Source of the DNA: Vibrio splendidus 12E03
Lineage (GTDB): Bacteria > Pseudomonadota > Gammaproteobacteria > Enterobacterales > Vibrionaceae
Reading direction: 5' to 3'
Length of the DNA stretch: 53,837 nucleotides
Assembly (NCBI RefSeq): GCF_000272105.2
Contig: NZ_AJZD02000278.1
Location: 1 to 53,837, forward strand
Position 1 is the stretch's first letter. Each line of letters starts with the position of its first letter. Positions 1 to 8,216 of the stretch are shown piece by piece. Both the position numbers and the translations under genes were made by a program. Below the pieces are notes generated by a model, which did not search any database, was not told where the DNA came from, and saw only the letters and a program-made list of their open reading frames with translations.

Positions 1-195
1 GACACCTAAATCTAAGCTGAGAGAGTTTAACCTTAAGTAGAAGTCGAAAGTCATTATTACCGTGAGAAGAAGAAATACAAATCTATTACCGACAAATGCT
101 ATTATAGTTGCTATAAATAACATGTTTAAACTCAATATTGACAGGGTAAACCATACATTATCATCAGCCCCAGTTCTCAACAGGTAAAATGTCAT
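1..195 (-). CDS. Possible membrane protein, N-terminal part (runs off the window)
   Basis: The minus strand is open from position 195 to the window edge: 65 codons without a stop, in AT-rich DNA. The product would be strongly hydrophobic, with two likely membrane segments (about residues 18-37 and 41-54) split by a short loop containing GNRF. The ATG at 195-193 shares the palindrome CATG with the start codon of the plus-strand gene at 194. The frame also stays open further upstream, to an in-frame ATG at 246. An inner ATG at 123 would leave a gap between the divergent genes and has a weak GAG upstream. I recognise no family. It could be the start of a polytopic membrane enzyme, or a chance open frame. 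Confidence 0.42.
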   Translation of the reverse strand, partial: MTFYLLRTGADDNVWFTLSILSLNMLFIATIIAFVGNRFVFLLLTVIMTFDFYLRLNSLSLDLGV

Positions 196-1048
196 GATAC
201 TTAAAGGAATCAGAGTCTTAATATCAATATTTTGTCTAGTTCTCATATGTTCTTGGGTAGCTTTTTTTATCGGCCCTTCGATGAGTGTAGTCATTGATGT
301 ATGGAGAGGCAACGTAAAGGCATATCCAAATACGCACAATAATATCTCCAATATTATCGTTAATTCAGGCAGTTTGATTGCACATGCCGGCGGGGGAATC
401 GATGGTTTTAAATATACAAACTCCTTAGAGGCTGTAGAGAAGTCGATAGAAAGTGGTTTTAAGATGATAGAGCTAGATCTTCTTGTATCGTCGGATGGAA
501 AGATCGTCGCTGTTCATGACTGGAACTCTTTCCATATGATGACAAATTCTAATAAAAATGGTCCTATTGCTTCAGAAGAGTTTGAGTTAAAAACAATTAA
601 CGATAATTATCACACTTTAAATATTTCAGAGGCGATTGAAATTTTAAGTGAGAATGAGGTTGTATTAGTTACGGATAAAATAAAAAATCTTGCCTTGCTT
701 TCAAAAAATATAATAGATAAAGATAAATCTATTATCGAAGTGTTCAGTATAGATAAATATAATGAAGCAATAGAGTTAGGTTTTAATAACGTCGCATTAA
801 ATATAGATCTAAATACACCATTTATTCTTGAGTGGATTGATTTAAATAAAATTAGGGCTGTGACGTATCGGGGTGATAACCTTGGCTCGCTTGGGAGTGA
901 GTATAAGAAGGCGATAGAACTAAGCAACATGGGGGTTTCTTCCATGATCTATTCGACAAATGATTTAGACTTGGATGGTATTAAAGCTTCTGGAATCGGA
1001 AATTTTGCGTTATATGTCGACTTTGTTCTTCCATCAGATGAACTATAA
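194..1048 (+). CDS. Membrane-anchored or exported GDPD/PI-PLC-fold phosphodiesterase-like protein
   Basis: A 284-residue protein with an N-terminal hydrophobic segment (about residues 7-28), so the rest should lie outside the inner membrane. The TIM-barrel signature of glycerophosphodiester phosphodiesterases follows: His64 in HAGGG (replacing the usual HRG), Glu93 and Asp95 in IELD, and His108 in VHDW. The Glu of the usual LEIK strand appears as Asp in VTDK. The family cleaves glycerophosphodiesters using a divalent metal. The changed HAGGG and Asp suggest a divergent substrate, perhaps a surface polysaccharide or lipid headgroup. The start at 194 has an AGG about 9 bases upstream. The low G+C of this gene and of the upstream DNA, compared with the genes after 1136, hints at a separate origin. 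Confidence 0.75.
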   Translation: MILKGIRVLISIFCLVLICSWVAFFIGPSMSVVIDVWRGNVKAYPNTHNNISNIIVNSGSLIAHAGGGIDGFKYTNSLEAVEKSIESGFKMIELDLLVSSDGKIVAVHDWNSFHMMTNSNKNGPIASEEFELKTINDNYHTLNISEAIEILSENEVVLVTDKIKNLALLSKNIIDKDKSIIEVFSIDKYNEAIELGFNNVALNIDLNTPFILEWIDLNKIRAVTYRGDNLGSLGSEYKKAIELSNMGVSSMIYSTNDLDLDGIKASGIGNFALYVDFVLPSDEL

Positions 1049-1063
1049 GATCGTAGGTTATCT

Positions 1064-1091
1064 AAAAAGCAGAGCTTAATCGCTCTGCTTT
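1064..1091. terminator. Bidirectional Rho-independent terminator
   Basis: A 10-bp stem, AAAGCAGAGC paired with GCTCTGCTTT around TTAATC, with A/T tracts on both sides. It lies between the converging ends of the GDPD-like gene and the disulfide reductase gene and can serve both. Confidence 0.8.
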
Positions 1092-1135
1092 GATGTTGAA
1101 ATGAATATTCTTTGGGACTAGTACAACTAGCTCGC

Positions 1136-2458
1136 TTACTTAGCGACGTTACCTGCCACGTTCAGAGCATCCCATGTACGTGAAAATGGGGGGGCGTAAC
1201 AGAAATCCATGTAGCCTAATTCTTGTGTGGTCATTTTAGCGGTTATAGCTACCGCTAGTGCGTTAATACGACCAACCGCTCCTTTCTTACCTACGATCTC
1301 ACCACCTAGAAGAACCTTGGTCTCCGGGTGATAAACCAACTTCACCTTAATGTCTTCTTGGCCTGGGTAGTAATCGGTTTGGTTCTTATCTGAAATCGTT
1401 GATACTTTCACATCCAAGCTGTGTTCTTTCGCCAGAAGTTCATTCACGCCAGTACATGCCAGTTCGTAATCGAGCACTTTCAAACAAGATGAACCCAAGA
1501 AGCCCGACATATAAGTATCTTTACCTGCTAGCTTGTCTGCCATCATGCGTGCTTGCTTGTTGGCAGTAGTTGCTAGAGGAACATAAACGGGTTTGCCTAG
1601 TGCCATATGATGGACAACGGCACAGTCGCCGACAGCATGGATGTAAGCATCTTCAGTGGCACCATATTCATTCACCAACAGAGCGCCGTTTGCAGCTTTT
1701 GGTAGTTCGAATGCTTCAGTATTTGGTTTGAAACCGAGTGACAGGATAACGATATCAGCTTCTACATTGCCGTTATCTGTTTCTACGATGTAACCACCTT
1801 GCTCGGCATCGCGAATCGCAGACACGCTGCAACCGGTTTTTAGCTCTGCACCGGATTCACGAATTGCACCTTCAACCACTTCAATGATCTCAGGGCTGAA
1901 CTGACGGCTCATGATGTGTTGCTCACGTTCGATAATCGTCACGTGCTTATCCAAGCCATGTGCTGCATCAAAGACTTCCAGCCCTATAAAGCCAGCCCCA
2001 ATAACACACACACGCTGCTTGTTACTATCCTTTAGCGCTTCCTTAACCGCCAAGCCATCTTCCATACTTGTTAGTGTGTATACGTGTTCTGGATTGAATT
2101 CACCGAATGAAGGCACAATTGGACGTGCGCCTGTCGCAATCACCAACATATCGTAATCGATAGTGCTCTCTACGTTTTGGTGACGCACCGTAATCTGTTT
2201 TTCAGTGCGGTCGAACGACACCATTTCCGTTTCTACACGTACATCTAAACCAGATTTGATGGCTTGCTCTGGTGTACGAGAAATCATTCGTTCGGTGTCA
2301 TCAAACATGCCGCCTGCAAAGTAAGGTAAGCCACAGGCTCCGAAAGAGATGTAGCTACGCTTATCTAGAACGATGACTTCGTCTGATGGCTGATTACGTT
2401 TGTACTTTGCTGCGAAACTCATACCCGCGGCGCTACCGCCTATAACAACAACTTTCAT
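1136..2458 (-). CDS. CoA-disulfide reductase-like FAD/NAD(P)H pyridine nucleotide-disulfide oxidoreductase
   Basis: A 440-residue flavoprotein of the CoA-disulfide reductase / NADH oxidase family. An FAD-binding Rossmann motif sits at the N-terminus (VIGGSAAG, residues 5-12). The family's single redox cysteine is in SFGAC (Cys42, motif SFxxC). A second dinucleotide fold follows (VIGAGFIGLE, about residue 152), then AVGDCA, and a C-terminal dimerisation domain. The family reduces low-molecular-weight disulfides such as CoA disulfide or persulfides with NAD(P)H, using one Cys rather than a CxxxxC pair. It lies 77 bp downstream of the cystine symporter on the same strand, past a hairpin, so it may be read through from that operon or have its own promoter. 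Reduction of imported cystine, mixed disulfides or polysulfide is the likely role; the exact substrate cannot be told. Confidence 0.85.
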   Translation of the reverse strand: MKVVVIGGSAAGMSFAAKYKRNQPSDEVIVLDKRSYISFGACGLPYFAGGMFDDTERMISRTPEQAIKSGLDVRVETEMVSFDRTEKQITVRHQNVESTIDYDMLVIATGARPIVPSFGEFNPEHVYTLTSMEDGLAVKEALKDSNKQRVCVIGAGFIGLEVFDAAHGLDKHVTIIEREQHIMSRQFSPEIIEVVEGAIRESGAELKTGCSVSAIRDAEQGGYIVETDNGNVEADIVILSLGFKPNTEAFELPKAANGALLVNEYGATEDAYIHAVGDCAVVHHMALGKPVYVPLATTANKQARMMADKLAGKDTYMSGFLGSSCLKVLDYELACTGVNELLAKEHSLDVKVSTISDKNQTDYYPGQEDIKVKLVYHPETKVLLGGEIVGKKGAVGRINALAVAITAKMTTQELGYMDFCYAPPFSRTWDALNVAGNVAK

Positions 2459-2495
2459 ATTTACTACCTAAATAACCTGAACTCAGGAAAAACAG

Positions 2496-2520
2496 AAGAG
2501 CACTCACGTGGAGTGCTCTT
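2496..2520 (-). terminator. Terminator after the cystine symporter gene
   Basis: The stem AAGAGCACTC/GAGTGCTCTT with a 5-base loop is followed on the minus strand by CTGTTTTTCC. It lies directly after the symporter stop and before the reductase start, so it probably attenuates rather than fully separates the two genes. Confidence 0.7.
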
Positions 2521-2535
2521 AATTAAGTTTGAGAA

Positions 2536-3942
2536 TTATACTGCTGCTTCTTTTGATACTGTCGCTGTAACGTCAGCGTCGTATTGTTCAGTATCCAATG
2601 AGCCATTCTTCTTCGCTGTAAGAACGCCTGACAACATAGAGCCTGAGATGTTTAGCGCTGTACGAGCCATGTCAATTAACGCTTCGATAGACACTAGAAT
2701 CGCGACTACTGTGATGTCTAGACCCATGATGGTCAGTACCGCTACTGCTGCGAACGTTGCACCACCACCGACCCCTGCGATACCGAATGAAGCAATTGCG
2801 ATAACAGCGATCAGTTGTAGGATGAAGCTCAAGTCTACAGGCATGCCCATTACTTGTGCCGCCATGATTGCTAGCATAGCTGGGTAGATACCTGCACAAC
2901 CGTTTTGACCGATACTGGTACCAAATGTTGCTGACATGTTTGCTGTTTCTTCGTCTACACCTAGGCGTTGAGTTTGTGTTTCAACGTTTAGCGGGATAGC
3001 TGCCATGCTTGAACGAGAACCGAAGCCGAACACCAATACTGGCCAGATTTTCTTCATGAACTTAGCAGGAGAAAGACCGAACATTGACACCATCACGAAG
3101 TGGATGCCGAACATAACGCCAATTGCAACGTAGCTTGCTAGAAGGAAGCGGCCCATCTCTGCAAGTGCGAACAGGTCGTTTGTCATCATGAACGTGGTCA
3201 TCAGAGCGAACACACCGTAAGGCGTTAGCTTCAGAATTTCACGAACCATTGAAAGCACCACTTCTTTTGCAGAGTTGATAAAATCAACGAAGTTTTGCAC
3301 TTTTTCAGGCTTACGGTTTTTCACTTGAAGGATACAGTAACCAAGGAACATACCGAACAGTACAGTTGATAGCGTAGAAGTACGTTGAGAACCCGTTAGC
3401 ATGTCAAAGATGTTGGTTGGAATGATAGACAGAGCCATACCTGACAGACCACTGCTCGCCATTGCGTCTTGTGTTGCTACCAGTGAATCACCGCGAGCTT
3501 CAATCGCACTGTTTGTGCCAATTGTGCTTACTAGTGCGTTCGCATCGATACCAAATAGGTAAATACTTGCGATACCAACGGCTGCTGAGATTGCACAAGT
3601 GAAAAGTAGAATACCGATGATCTTTGGTGCGATACGAGATAGCGCGCCGCCGCCTTCCACGTTCATGATCGAAGAGATCATCGCCACAAACACAAGTGGG
3701 ATAACAATCATTTGTAGAAGTTTGATGTAGCCTTTACCGAACACTGAAATCAGTTCAGCAAAGCTAGAGGTCGCAACGTTGCCGACACCGAAAACAAGTT
3801 GAATTGCGCCACCGAACAACAAGCCAGCAGCAAGCGCACTCAGTACGCGGAAGTTAAAACTTTTCTTTTGCTTTTTGAAGTTCGACAGCAGTGCGTAGAA
3901 CCCAAAGAACAGTACGCTTAATGCGATAAATGAAACGCTCAT
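2536..3942 (-). CDS. tcyP: L-cystine:cation symporter, TcyP/YdjN type (DAACS family)
   Basis: A 468-residue polytopic inner-membrane protein of the dicarboxylate/amino acid:cation symporter family, close in length and motif order to E. coli YdjN/TcyP as I remember it. Shared landmarks are YIKLLQMIVIPLVF (about residue 90), LTPYGVFALM (about 240), SRSSMAAIPLNVETQTQRLG (about 310), IGQNGCAGIYPAMLA and GVGGGATFAA near the C-terminus. The family imports cystine with Na+ or H+. It is first after ridA and the regulator gene in a same-strand run (38 bp from ridA), which fits one thiol-handling operon. Its start follows AGGAG 6 bases upstream (minus strand). Confidence 0.88.
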   Translation of the reverse strand: MSVSFIALSVLFFGFYALLSNFKKQKKSFNFRVLSALAAGLLFGGAIQLVFGVGNVATSSFAELISVFGKGYIKLLQMIVIPLVFVAMISSIMNVEGGGALSRIAPKIIGILLFTCAISAAVGIASIYLFGIDANALVSTIGTNSAIEARGDSLVATQDAMASSGLSGMALSIIPTNIFDMLTGSQRTSTLSTVLFGMFLGYCILQVKNRKPEKVQNFVDFINSAKEVVLSMVREILKLTPYGVFALMTTFMMTNDLFALAEMGRFLLASYVAIGVMFGIHFVMVSMFGLSPAKFMKKIWPVLVFGFGSRSSMAAIPLNVETQTQRLGVDEETANMSATFGTSIGQNGCAGIYPAMLAIMAAQVMGMPVDLSFILQLIAVIAIASFGIAGVGGGATFAAVAVLTIMGLDITVVAILVSIEALIDMARTALNISGSMLSGVLTAKKNGSLDTEQYDADVTATVSKEAAV

Positions 3943-3979
3943 GAGAATCTCCTATGATACCCATTAATACCTAAGTCGG

Positions 3980-4363
3980 TTATTTTTTGTATGCGATGGC
4001 TTCAACTTCAACCAGTGCGTCTTTTGGTAGTCGTGCTGCTTCAACACAAGAGCGAGCTGGTGCGTTTTCTGTACCAAACACTTCTGTGTACACTTCGTTA
4101 AAGGCAACGAAGTTCTCCATGTCAGATAGGAAGCAGGTTGTCTTAAGCACTGTGTCCAGTCCCGCATTACTCGCTTCTAGTACAGCTTTTAAGTTTTCTA
4201 GCGACTGACGAGCCTGCTCTTTGATGCCGCCCTCAACAAACTGCATGGTTTCTGGAACGAGAGGTAATTGACCTGATGTATAAACTATGTCGCCGTAAGA
4301 CGTACCTTGTGAGTAAGGGCCGATAGCTGCAGGTGCTTGTTCAGTGGCAATGATCTGTTTCAC
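3980..4363 (-). CDS. RidA-family enamine/imine deaminase
   Basis: 127 residues, the usual RidA length. It carries GPYSQG near residue 15, TSGQLP at 29-34, the catalytic carboxylate-binding Arg104 in APARSCVE, and the C-terminal VEVEAIA strand. RidA proteins hydrolyse reactive enamines such as 2-aminoacrylate, made when PLP enzymes act on serine or cysteine, and so protect PLP enzymes in the cytoplasm. It sits between a cystine symporter and a regulator gene, which fits cleaning up 2-aminoacrylate from desulfhydration of imported cysteine; that link is inferred. The start has AGGAG in front. Vibrios usually carry other RidA paralogs, so I do not assign the symbol. Confidence 0.92.
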   Translation of the reverse strand: MKQIIATEQAPAAIGPYSQGTSYGDIVYTSGQLPLVPETMQFVEGGIKEQARQSLENLKAVLEASNAGLDTVLKTTCFLSDMENFVAFNEVYTEVFGTENAPARSCVEAARLPKDALVEVEAIAYKK

Positions 4364-4387
4364 GATGTAACTCCTAAATTATTGGTT

Positions 4388-5053
4388 TTATTCTGATTTA
4401 AATTCACGGATAAACTTGTAAACCGCCTGTCGGCTGATCCCAAGTTGCTCTGATACTTGTGTAGTCGTCTCTTTTAGCTCAAATACGCCGTTATCAAATA
4501 AACAACGAATGATGGCTTTATTGCGACCTTTGGAAGAAACCGACTCGTCTTGGTCAACCTCGTTAACTGCTGAACTCAATGCTTGTTGAATCACGTCGTT
4601 TGCATTGTTGCTGAATGTTTCGCTGACAATGGCTTGCGGCACATTGCACTGCGGCATCAGTGTTTTGACGATTTCTGGGAATGGGAAAGATAAGTTCATG
4701 TTGATACACAGCATGCCAATCGGCTTTTGTTGTGGACCAGCCAATACGCAGGTAGTCGATTTCAGTAGGGATCCGTCTGCTGCATTGGTGAAATAACTCT
4801 TTGGAGAAACTTCGCCAGTCTTCTCGAATGCACTCCACATGCGTAAACCTAAATCGGTGATCGGTGAACCAATTTCACGCCCCGTATGATGACCATTGAC
4901 GATCTTCACGACTGAGTTTTCTAAGCTCTCAAAGGAATGGATGACTACTTCACAGTAGGGACCAATCAAATCGGCAATTGTGTCTGCTAAACGGAAGTAA
5001 TTGCTTAAGCATTCTCTGTCTTCATCGGTGAATCGAACTTGTTTTACATTCAT
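4388..5053 (-). CDS. YheO-type PAS/helix-turn-helix transcriptional regulator
   Basis: 221 residues. The N-terminal part (about 10-130) matches the YheO-like PAS domain: DTIADLIGPYCEVVIHSFE, then N-G-H-H-T-G-R-E-I-G-S-P, and a strand ending in GMLCINMNL. The C-terminal part (about 170-219) is a helix-turn-helix of the HTH_22 kind with VSEQLGISRQAVYKFIREF. The family acts as a ligand-responsive DNA-binding regulator, in some cases of amino-acid use. It lies 24 bp upstream of ridA on the same strand and so probably heads and controls the ridA-symporter-reductase run. Cystine, cysteine or a related amino acid is a plausible signal, but this is inference. Confidence 0.85.
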   Translation of the reverse strand: MNVKQVRFTDEDRECLSNYFRLADTIADLIGPYCEVVIHSFESLENSVVKIVNGHHTGREIGSPITDLGLRMWSAFEKTGEVSPKSYFTNAADGSLLKSTTCVLAGPQQKPIGMLCINMNLSFPFPEIVKTLMPQCNVPQAIVSETFSNNANDVIQQALSSAVNEVDQDESVSSKGRNKAIIRCLFDNGVFELKETTTQVSEQLGISRQAVYKFIREFKSE

Positions 5054-5060
5054 GATTTCG

Positions 5061-5263
5061 GTTTACATTTTTGAACTCAATGACTGAAATCTACTCCTTT
5101 GGTGGTATTTCCACAATACGCAGTAAACTTCTGTAAACCTGACGTAAACGTCTAAAACATCAACAAATCGTAAGTTTTAGAGCTAAATCACGAACGAAAT
5201 TTGAACTTGATCACTCGAAATAGGTAAATCAGGTTTAATTTCTTAAACTTCATCAAGGTTTAC
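5061..5263. promoter_or_regulatory. Cluster of GTAAAC motifs upstream of the YheO-like regulator gene
   Basis: The motif GTAAAC, or its complement GTTTAC, occurs at 5061, 5123, 5133, 5144 and 5258. The three central copies are 10 and 11 bp apart, so they lie on one face of the helix. They sit 70-90 bp upstream of the regulator start and are candidate operator half-sites for autoregulation. The rest of the spacer to 5490 shows no gene I can support. Confidence 0.4.
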
Positions 5264-5496
5264 ATATTTAAAACCAAAGGTTGCGTTATTGAATGTTTTG
5301 ATGATCTAGGACAAGTTCTAAAGGGCGCTTAGAATTGGATTGATTGATGTTTTAGATGAGTGTGGATTAAGCATTCGCTCTGAGAATGAGATGATGGTTG
5401 ATTGGAATTTTGTTCAATTGAAAGCAAGGTTGGGTTAGAGAGGCTATATTCGTGAAAGAGGTTCATCGGAGGGATGTAAATTAGAACTTAGGTATT

Positions 5497-5524
5497 AAAA
5501 AAGCAGCCTAAGTGGCTGCTTTTT
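5497..5524. terminator. Rho-independent terminator after the MATE gene
   Basis: AAAAAAGCAGCC pairs with GGCTGCTTTTT around TAAGT. It lies 30 bp after the end of the MATE gene on the minus strand, with T tracts possible both ways. Confidence 0.8.
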
Positions 5525-5553
5525 CGTTCGTAACGCTCTAGCTGTTCAATTAC

Positions 5554-6888
5554 CTATTTGGCTAGCTTGGCTTCTACTTGCCCAAGAGCGCGTTGGTACA
5601 TAAACCATGCACAAGTGCCGGCAAGTACATTACCTACCATGGCACCCCAGAATAAGCCTTCAATGCCAGCAAGCTGAGAGCCAACCCATAGGCAAGGTAA
5701 GAAGAAGGCGAACAGGCGCAGCGCTGAAATCGTTAATGCGGTGTAAGACTTGCCCAATGCGTTAGAGACAGAAACCATCAACATACAGATACCCAAAGGC
5801 CCTAAACTGATAGGAACGATAAGTAAGTGGTAGTTCAAAATGGTCGAGACTTCGTCTTCGCTGGTCATGAGATTTGCCAACCCGCCAGAGAACACCCAAG
5901 TGACTAGTGCGATCACTAATTGGAACCCTAATACAAACATCACGGCAATCTTCACAAGACTACGTATGTTCCCTAGGTTCTTCTCTCCCAACATTCGGCC
6001 AATCATTGGAGGCATCGACATAGTCAGTGCTAACACGGCAACAATGGAGAAAAACTCAAAACGAGAACCCAACGCCCAAGCTGCAACGGCTGCAGTCCCG
6101 TAGCCAGCAAGTAGCTTGGTTGCGAACATTGATGAAATGGGTGGTAGCAATTGACTGATCATGGCAGGGCCCATGATGTTACCGATTGAACGAACACTTT
6201 TGCCGATGTCAAGATCGTGCCAGTCGAATGTCATCCAATGCTTCTTCGTCACCTTAGGAGCAACGATAAAGATACCCGCACCGAATGCCAAAATGGTCGC
6301 AATGGCTGCTCCATTGATGCCCATGTCGAAAGTGAAGATGAAAATCGGGTCCAATATCAAGTTGATGATACTGGTCGCGATCATCATTGATCCGGGCAGC
6401 ATGGTATTACCATTGGCACGACAAACACTGTAGAAGAAGTAGAGCAGTGCGCCTGTCCAAGAGCTTACCAGCCAATAGAGCCAGTAAGAATCAATGATCG
6501 GCAGTACCGTCGGTGGTGCATCGAGGAGTTGTAAAATAGGACCACGCAACAGATAGATGATGACCGAGAACAGCGCGACACTCACACTGCCCATCGCAAC
6601 GACTAATCCGCCGAGCTGTTTGGCATAGCGTATCTCGTTAGCCCCAATAGCTCTCGCGATCACAGCCGTTGTCGCGATGCCTAGTCCGACTTGAATCCCG
6701 ATAATGATCATCTGAATTGGTAGCGTGAAGCCTTGAACCGCGAGCGGCAGTACGCCTAACTGGCCAATAAAAGCACTATCTACAAGTTGGAAGCTCATCA
6801 GGGAGAGCACCCCAAACAGCATTGGCCATGTCATTGTATAGAGTTGTCGGCCAAGAGAAGGCGAGGGAGTTGCGGTCGTAGAATTCAT
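5554..6888 (-). CDS. MATE-family multidrug/Na+ efflux protein
   Basis: About 444 residues from the ATG at 6888, with the twelve-helix pattern of the multidrug and toxic compound extrusion family. The N-terminal helix TMTWPMLFG is followed by FQLVDSAFIGQLG, the typical MATE segment, and the second half repeats it (IMGPAMISQLLPPISSMFATKLL). These inner-membrane transporters export cationic compounds by Na+ or H+ antiport. A GTG at 6936 would add 16 polar residues; the ATG start fits the family better because helix 1 begins about 15 residues later. It stands alone between spacers, and the sequence gives no hint of its substrate. Confidence 0.88.
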   Translation of the reverse strand: MNSTTATPSPSLGRQLYTMTWPMLFGVLSLMSFQLVDSAFIGQLGVLPLAVQGFTLPIQMIIIGIQVGLGIATTAVIARAIGANEIRYAKQLGGLVVAMGSVSVALFSVIIYLLRGPILQLLDAPPTVLPIIDSYWLYWLVSSWTGALLYFFYSVCRANGNTMLPGSMMIATSIINLILDPIFIFTFDMGINGAAIATILAFGAGIFIVAPKVTKKHWMTFDWHDLDIGKSVRSIGNIMGPAMISQLLPPISSMFATKLLAGYGTAAVAAWALGSRFEFFSIVAVLALTMSMPPMIGRMLGEKNLGNIRSLVKIAVMFVLGFQLVIALVTWVFSGGLANLMTSEDEVSTILNYHLLIVPISLGPLGICMLMVSVSNALGKSYTALTISALRLFAFFLPCLWVGSQLAGIEGLFWGAMVGNVLAGTCAWFMYQRALGQVEAKLAK

Positions 6889-7149
6889 AACACTCTTATC
6901 AGTCTTGAAGGTAGGTTTGTCGTAGTGACAATCCACTCAATGAAGAATTGCGTAAAGGATAACGTAACGTTAGCTCGATACCAATAAATGTCATTAAATC
7001 TATCGATATTACCTTTGCACAGTTTCATCGGTATGTGGGCATTGTGCAATGCAACTTTATGCGCTCGCTTATTGAAATTTAAGGTGTCGTATCTTGTTTC
7101 TGAGTTTTATATTGCGGATTGGGTCTAAAGGTTTTCCATTCGACTATTT

Positions 7150-8124
7150 CTAATGTTTCGCTTTATCCCGATAACTTGGTGGTGTGACTCCAACCCAACC
7201 TTTGAATGCGCGATTGAAATTACTTAAGTCGCTGTAACCTACTTGCCAACTGATGTCTTGAACAGAAAGGTCGGTCTTTTCAAGTAGCTGTTTTGCCTTA
7301 GCCTCCCGAACTTGTTCTTTGGCTTCTTTAAAGAGAATGTTTTTGCTCTTCAGGTTTCTCTGCAGCGTTCGTTTTGTCATGCCGAGCATGGTCGCAAACC
7401 ACTCAATATTGAACCAAGGTAGAGTCGCATAGGTGTCTATTAATATCTCGACAGCGTGATGCCAATCTTGGGTACTATTTCGTTCTGAAATGGCACGATA
7501 ATCATCGGGCAGCGGAATCGAGAACGCACCGTATTGCTCTTCAAACTGAATATCAGAATCAAAGAAATGCTTAGGTAATTTACGTGCGCTGTTGTGCTTA
7601 GAGACCAACTTGGCGTGTGATGGTTGCCAGCGACTGTCAATGAACTTACGGCATAGGCTAATCACCGTCAGGGCGCGAAACCATTCGGCTTGTTCAAAAC
7701 CTGAGGTTGATGGGTGATAGCAACTTCGATGACACAGCCACCACAATCCATCGCTTTTTTCCGTCCATATGGTGACGTGATTACTTAAGGTCGATATTTC
7801 AGTAATCAAGCAGCGTACAGCTTGCTCTAGTGAAGTGCATTGATCAATTTTTCGGTCTAGCTCAGGTGATAATTGCTCTAGAGAGGCCCTACGTCCAACC
7901 TCAATCCCTATCGAATAACCAAACTTCCGCTCAAGGCCGTGAATGAAGCGAATCACGTCTTGTGTAGGAAGCCATTGATTGGATTGTGTTAGCTCAATGG
8001 GTAGACCGCACGCATCGGCGACGGTGCGCCAATCCAGTCTATGTTTGTCACAATACTGAATATATGGAGCAATGTTACTGGTCGAAGTGAGCAATATGCT
8101 GGTGGTGTTCGATGATGCTTTCAT
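7150..8124 (-). CDS. AraC-family transcriptional regulator (OruR/ArgR-like)
   Basis: 324 residues from the ATG at 8124, which has AGG nine bases upstream. A TTG at 8154 would add ten residues and overlap the promoter of the divergent gene. The N-terminal region (about 15-200) looks like the arabinose-binding-type domain of OruR-like regulators, and the C-terminal 100 residues hold both AraC helix-turn-helix motifs (ATMLGMTKRTLQRNLKSKN and ISWQVGYSDLSNFNRAFKGW). It is transcribed away from an exported serine hydrolase gene 93 bp distant, so control of that gene and the following porin-like gene is likely. The effector is unknown. Confidence 0.85.
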   Translation of the reverse strand: MKASSNTTSILLTSTSNIAPYIQYCDKHRLDWRTVADACGLPIELTQSNQWLPTQDVIRFIHGLERKFGYSIGIEVGRRASLEQLSPELDRKIDQCTSLEQAVRCLITEISTLSNHVTIWTEKSDGLWWLCHRSCYHPSTSGFEQAEWFRALTVISLCRKFIDSRWQPSHAKLVSKHNSARKLPKHFFDSDIQFEEQYGAFSIPLPDDYRAISERNSTQDWHHAVEILIDTYATLPWFNIEWFATMLGMTKRTLQRNLKSKNILFKEAKEQVREAKAKQLLEKTDLSVQDISWQVGYSDLSNFNRAFKGWVGVTPPSYRDKAKH

Positions 8125-8216
8125 TGTTTTGTGCCTACCATTAAATGTCACCAAGTGACCTAATTAAGTGTAGCGCATCTCCCTATACTTCTCCTAACCC
8201 AAACAGGAGAACAATT

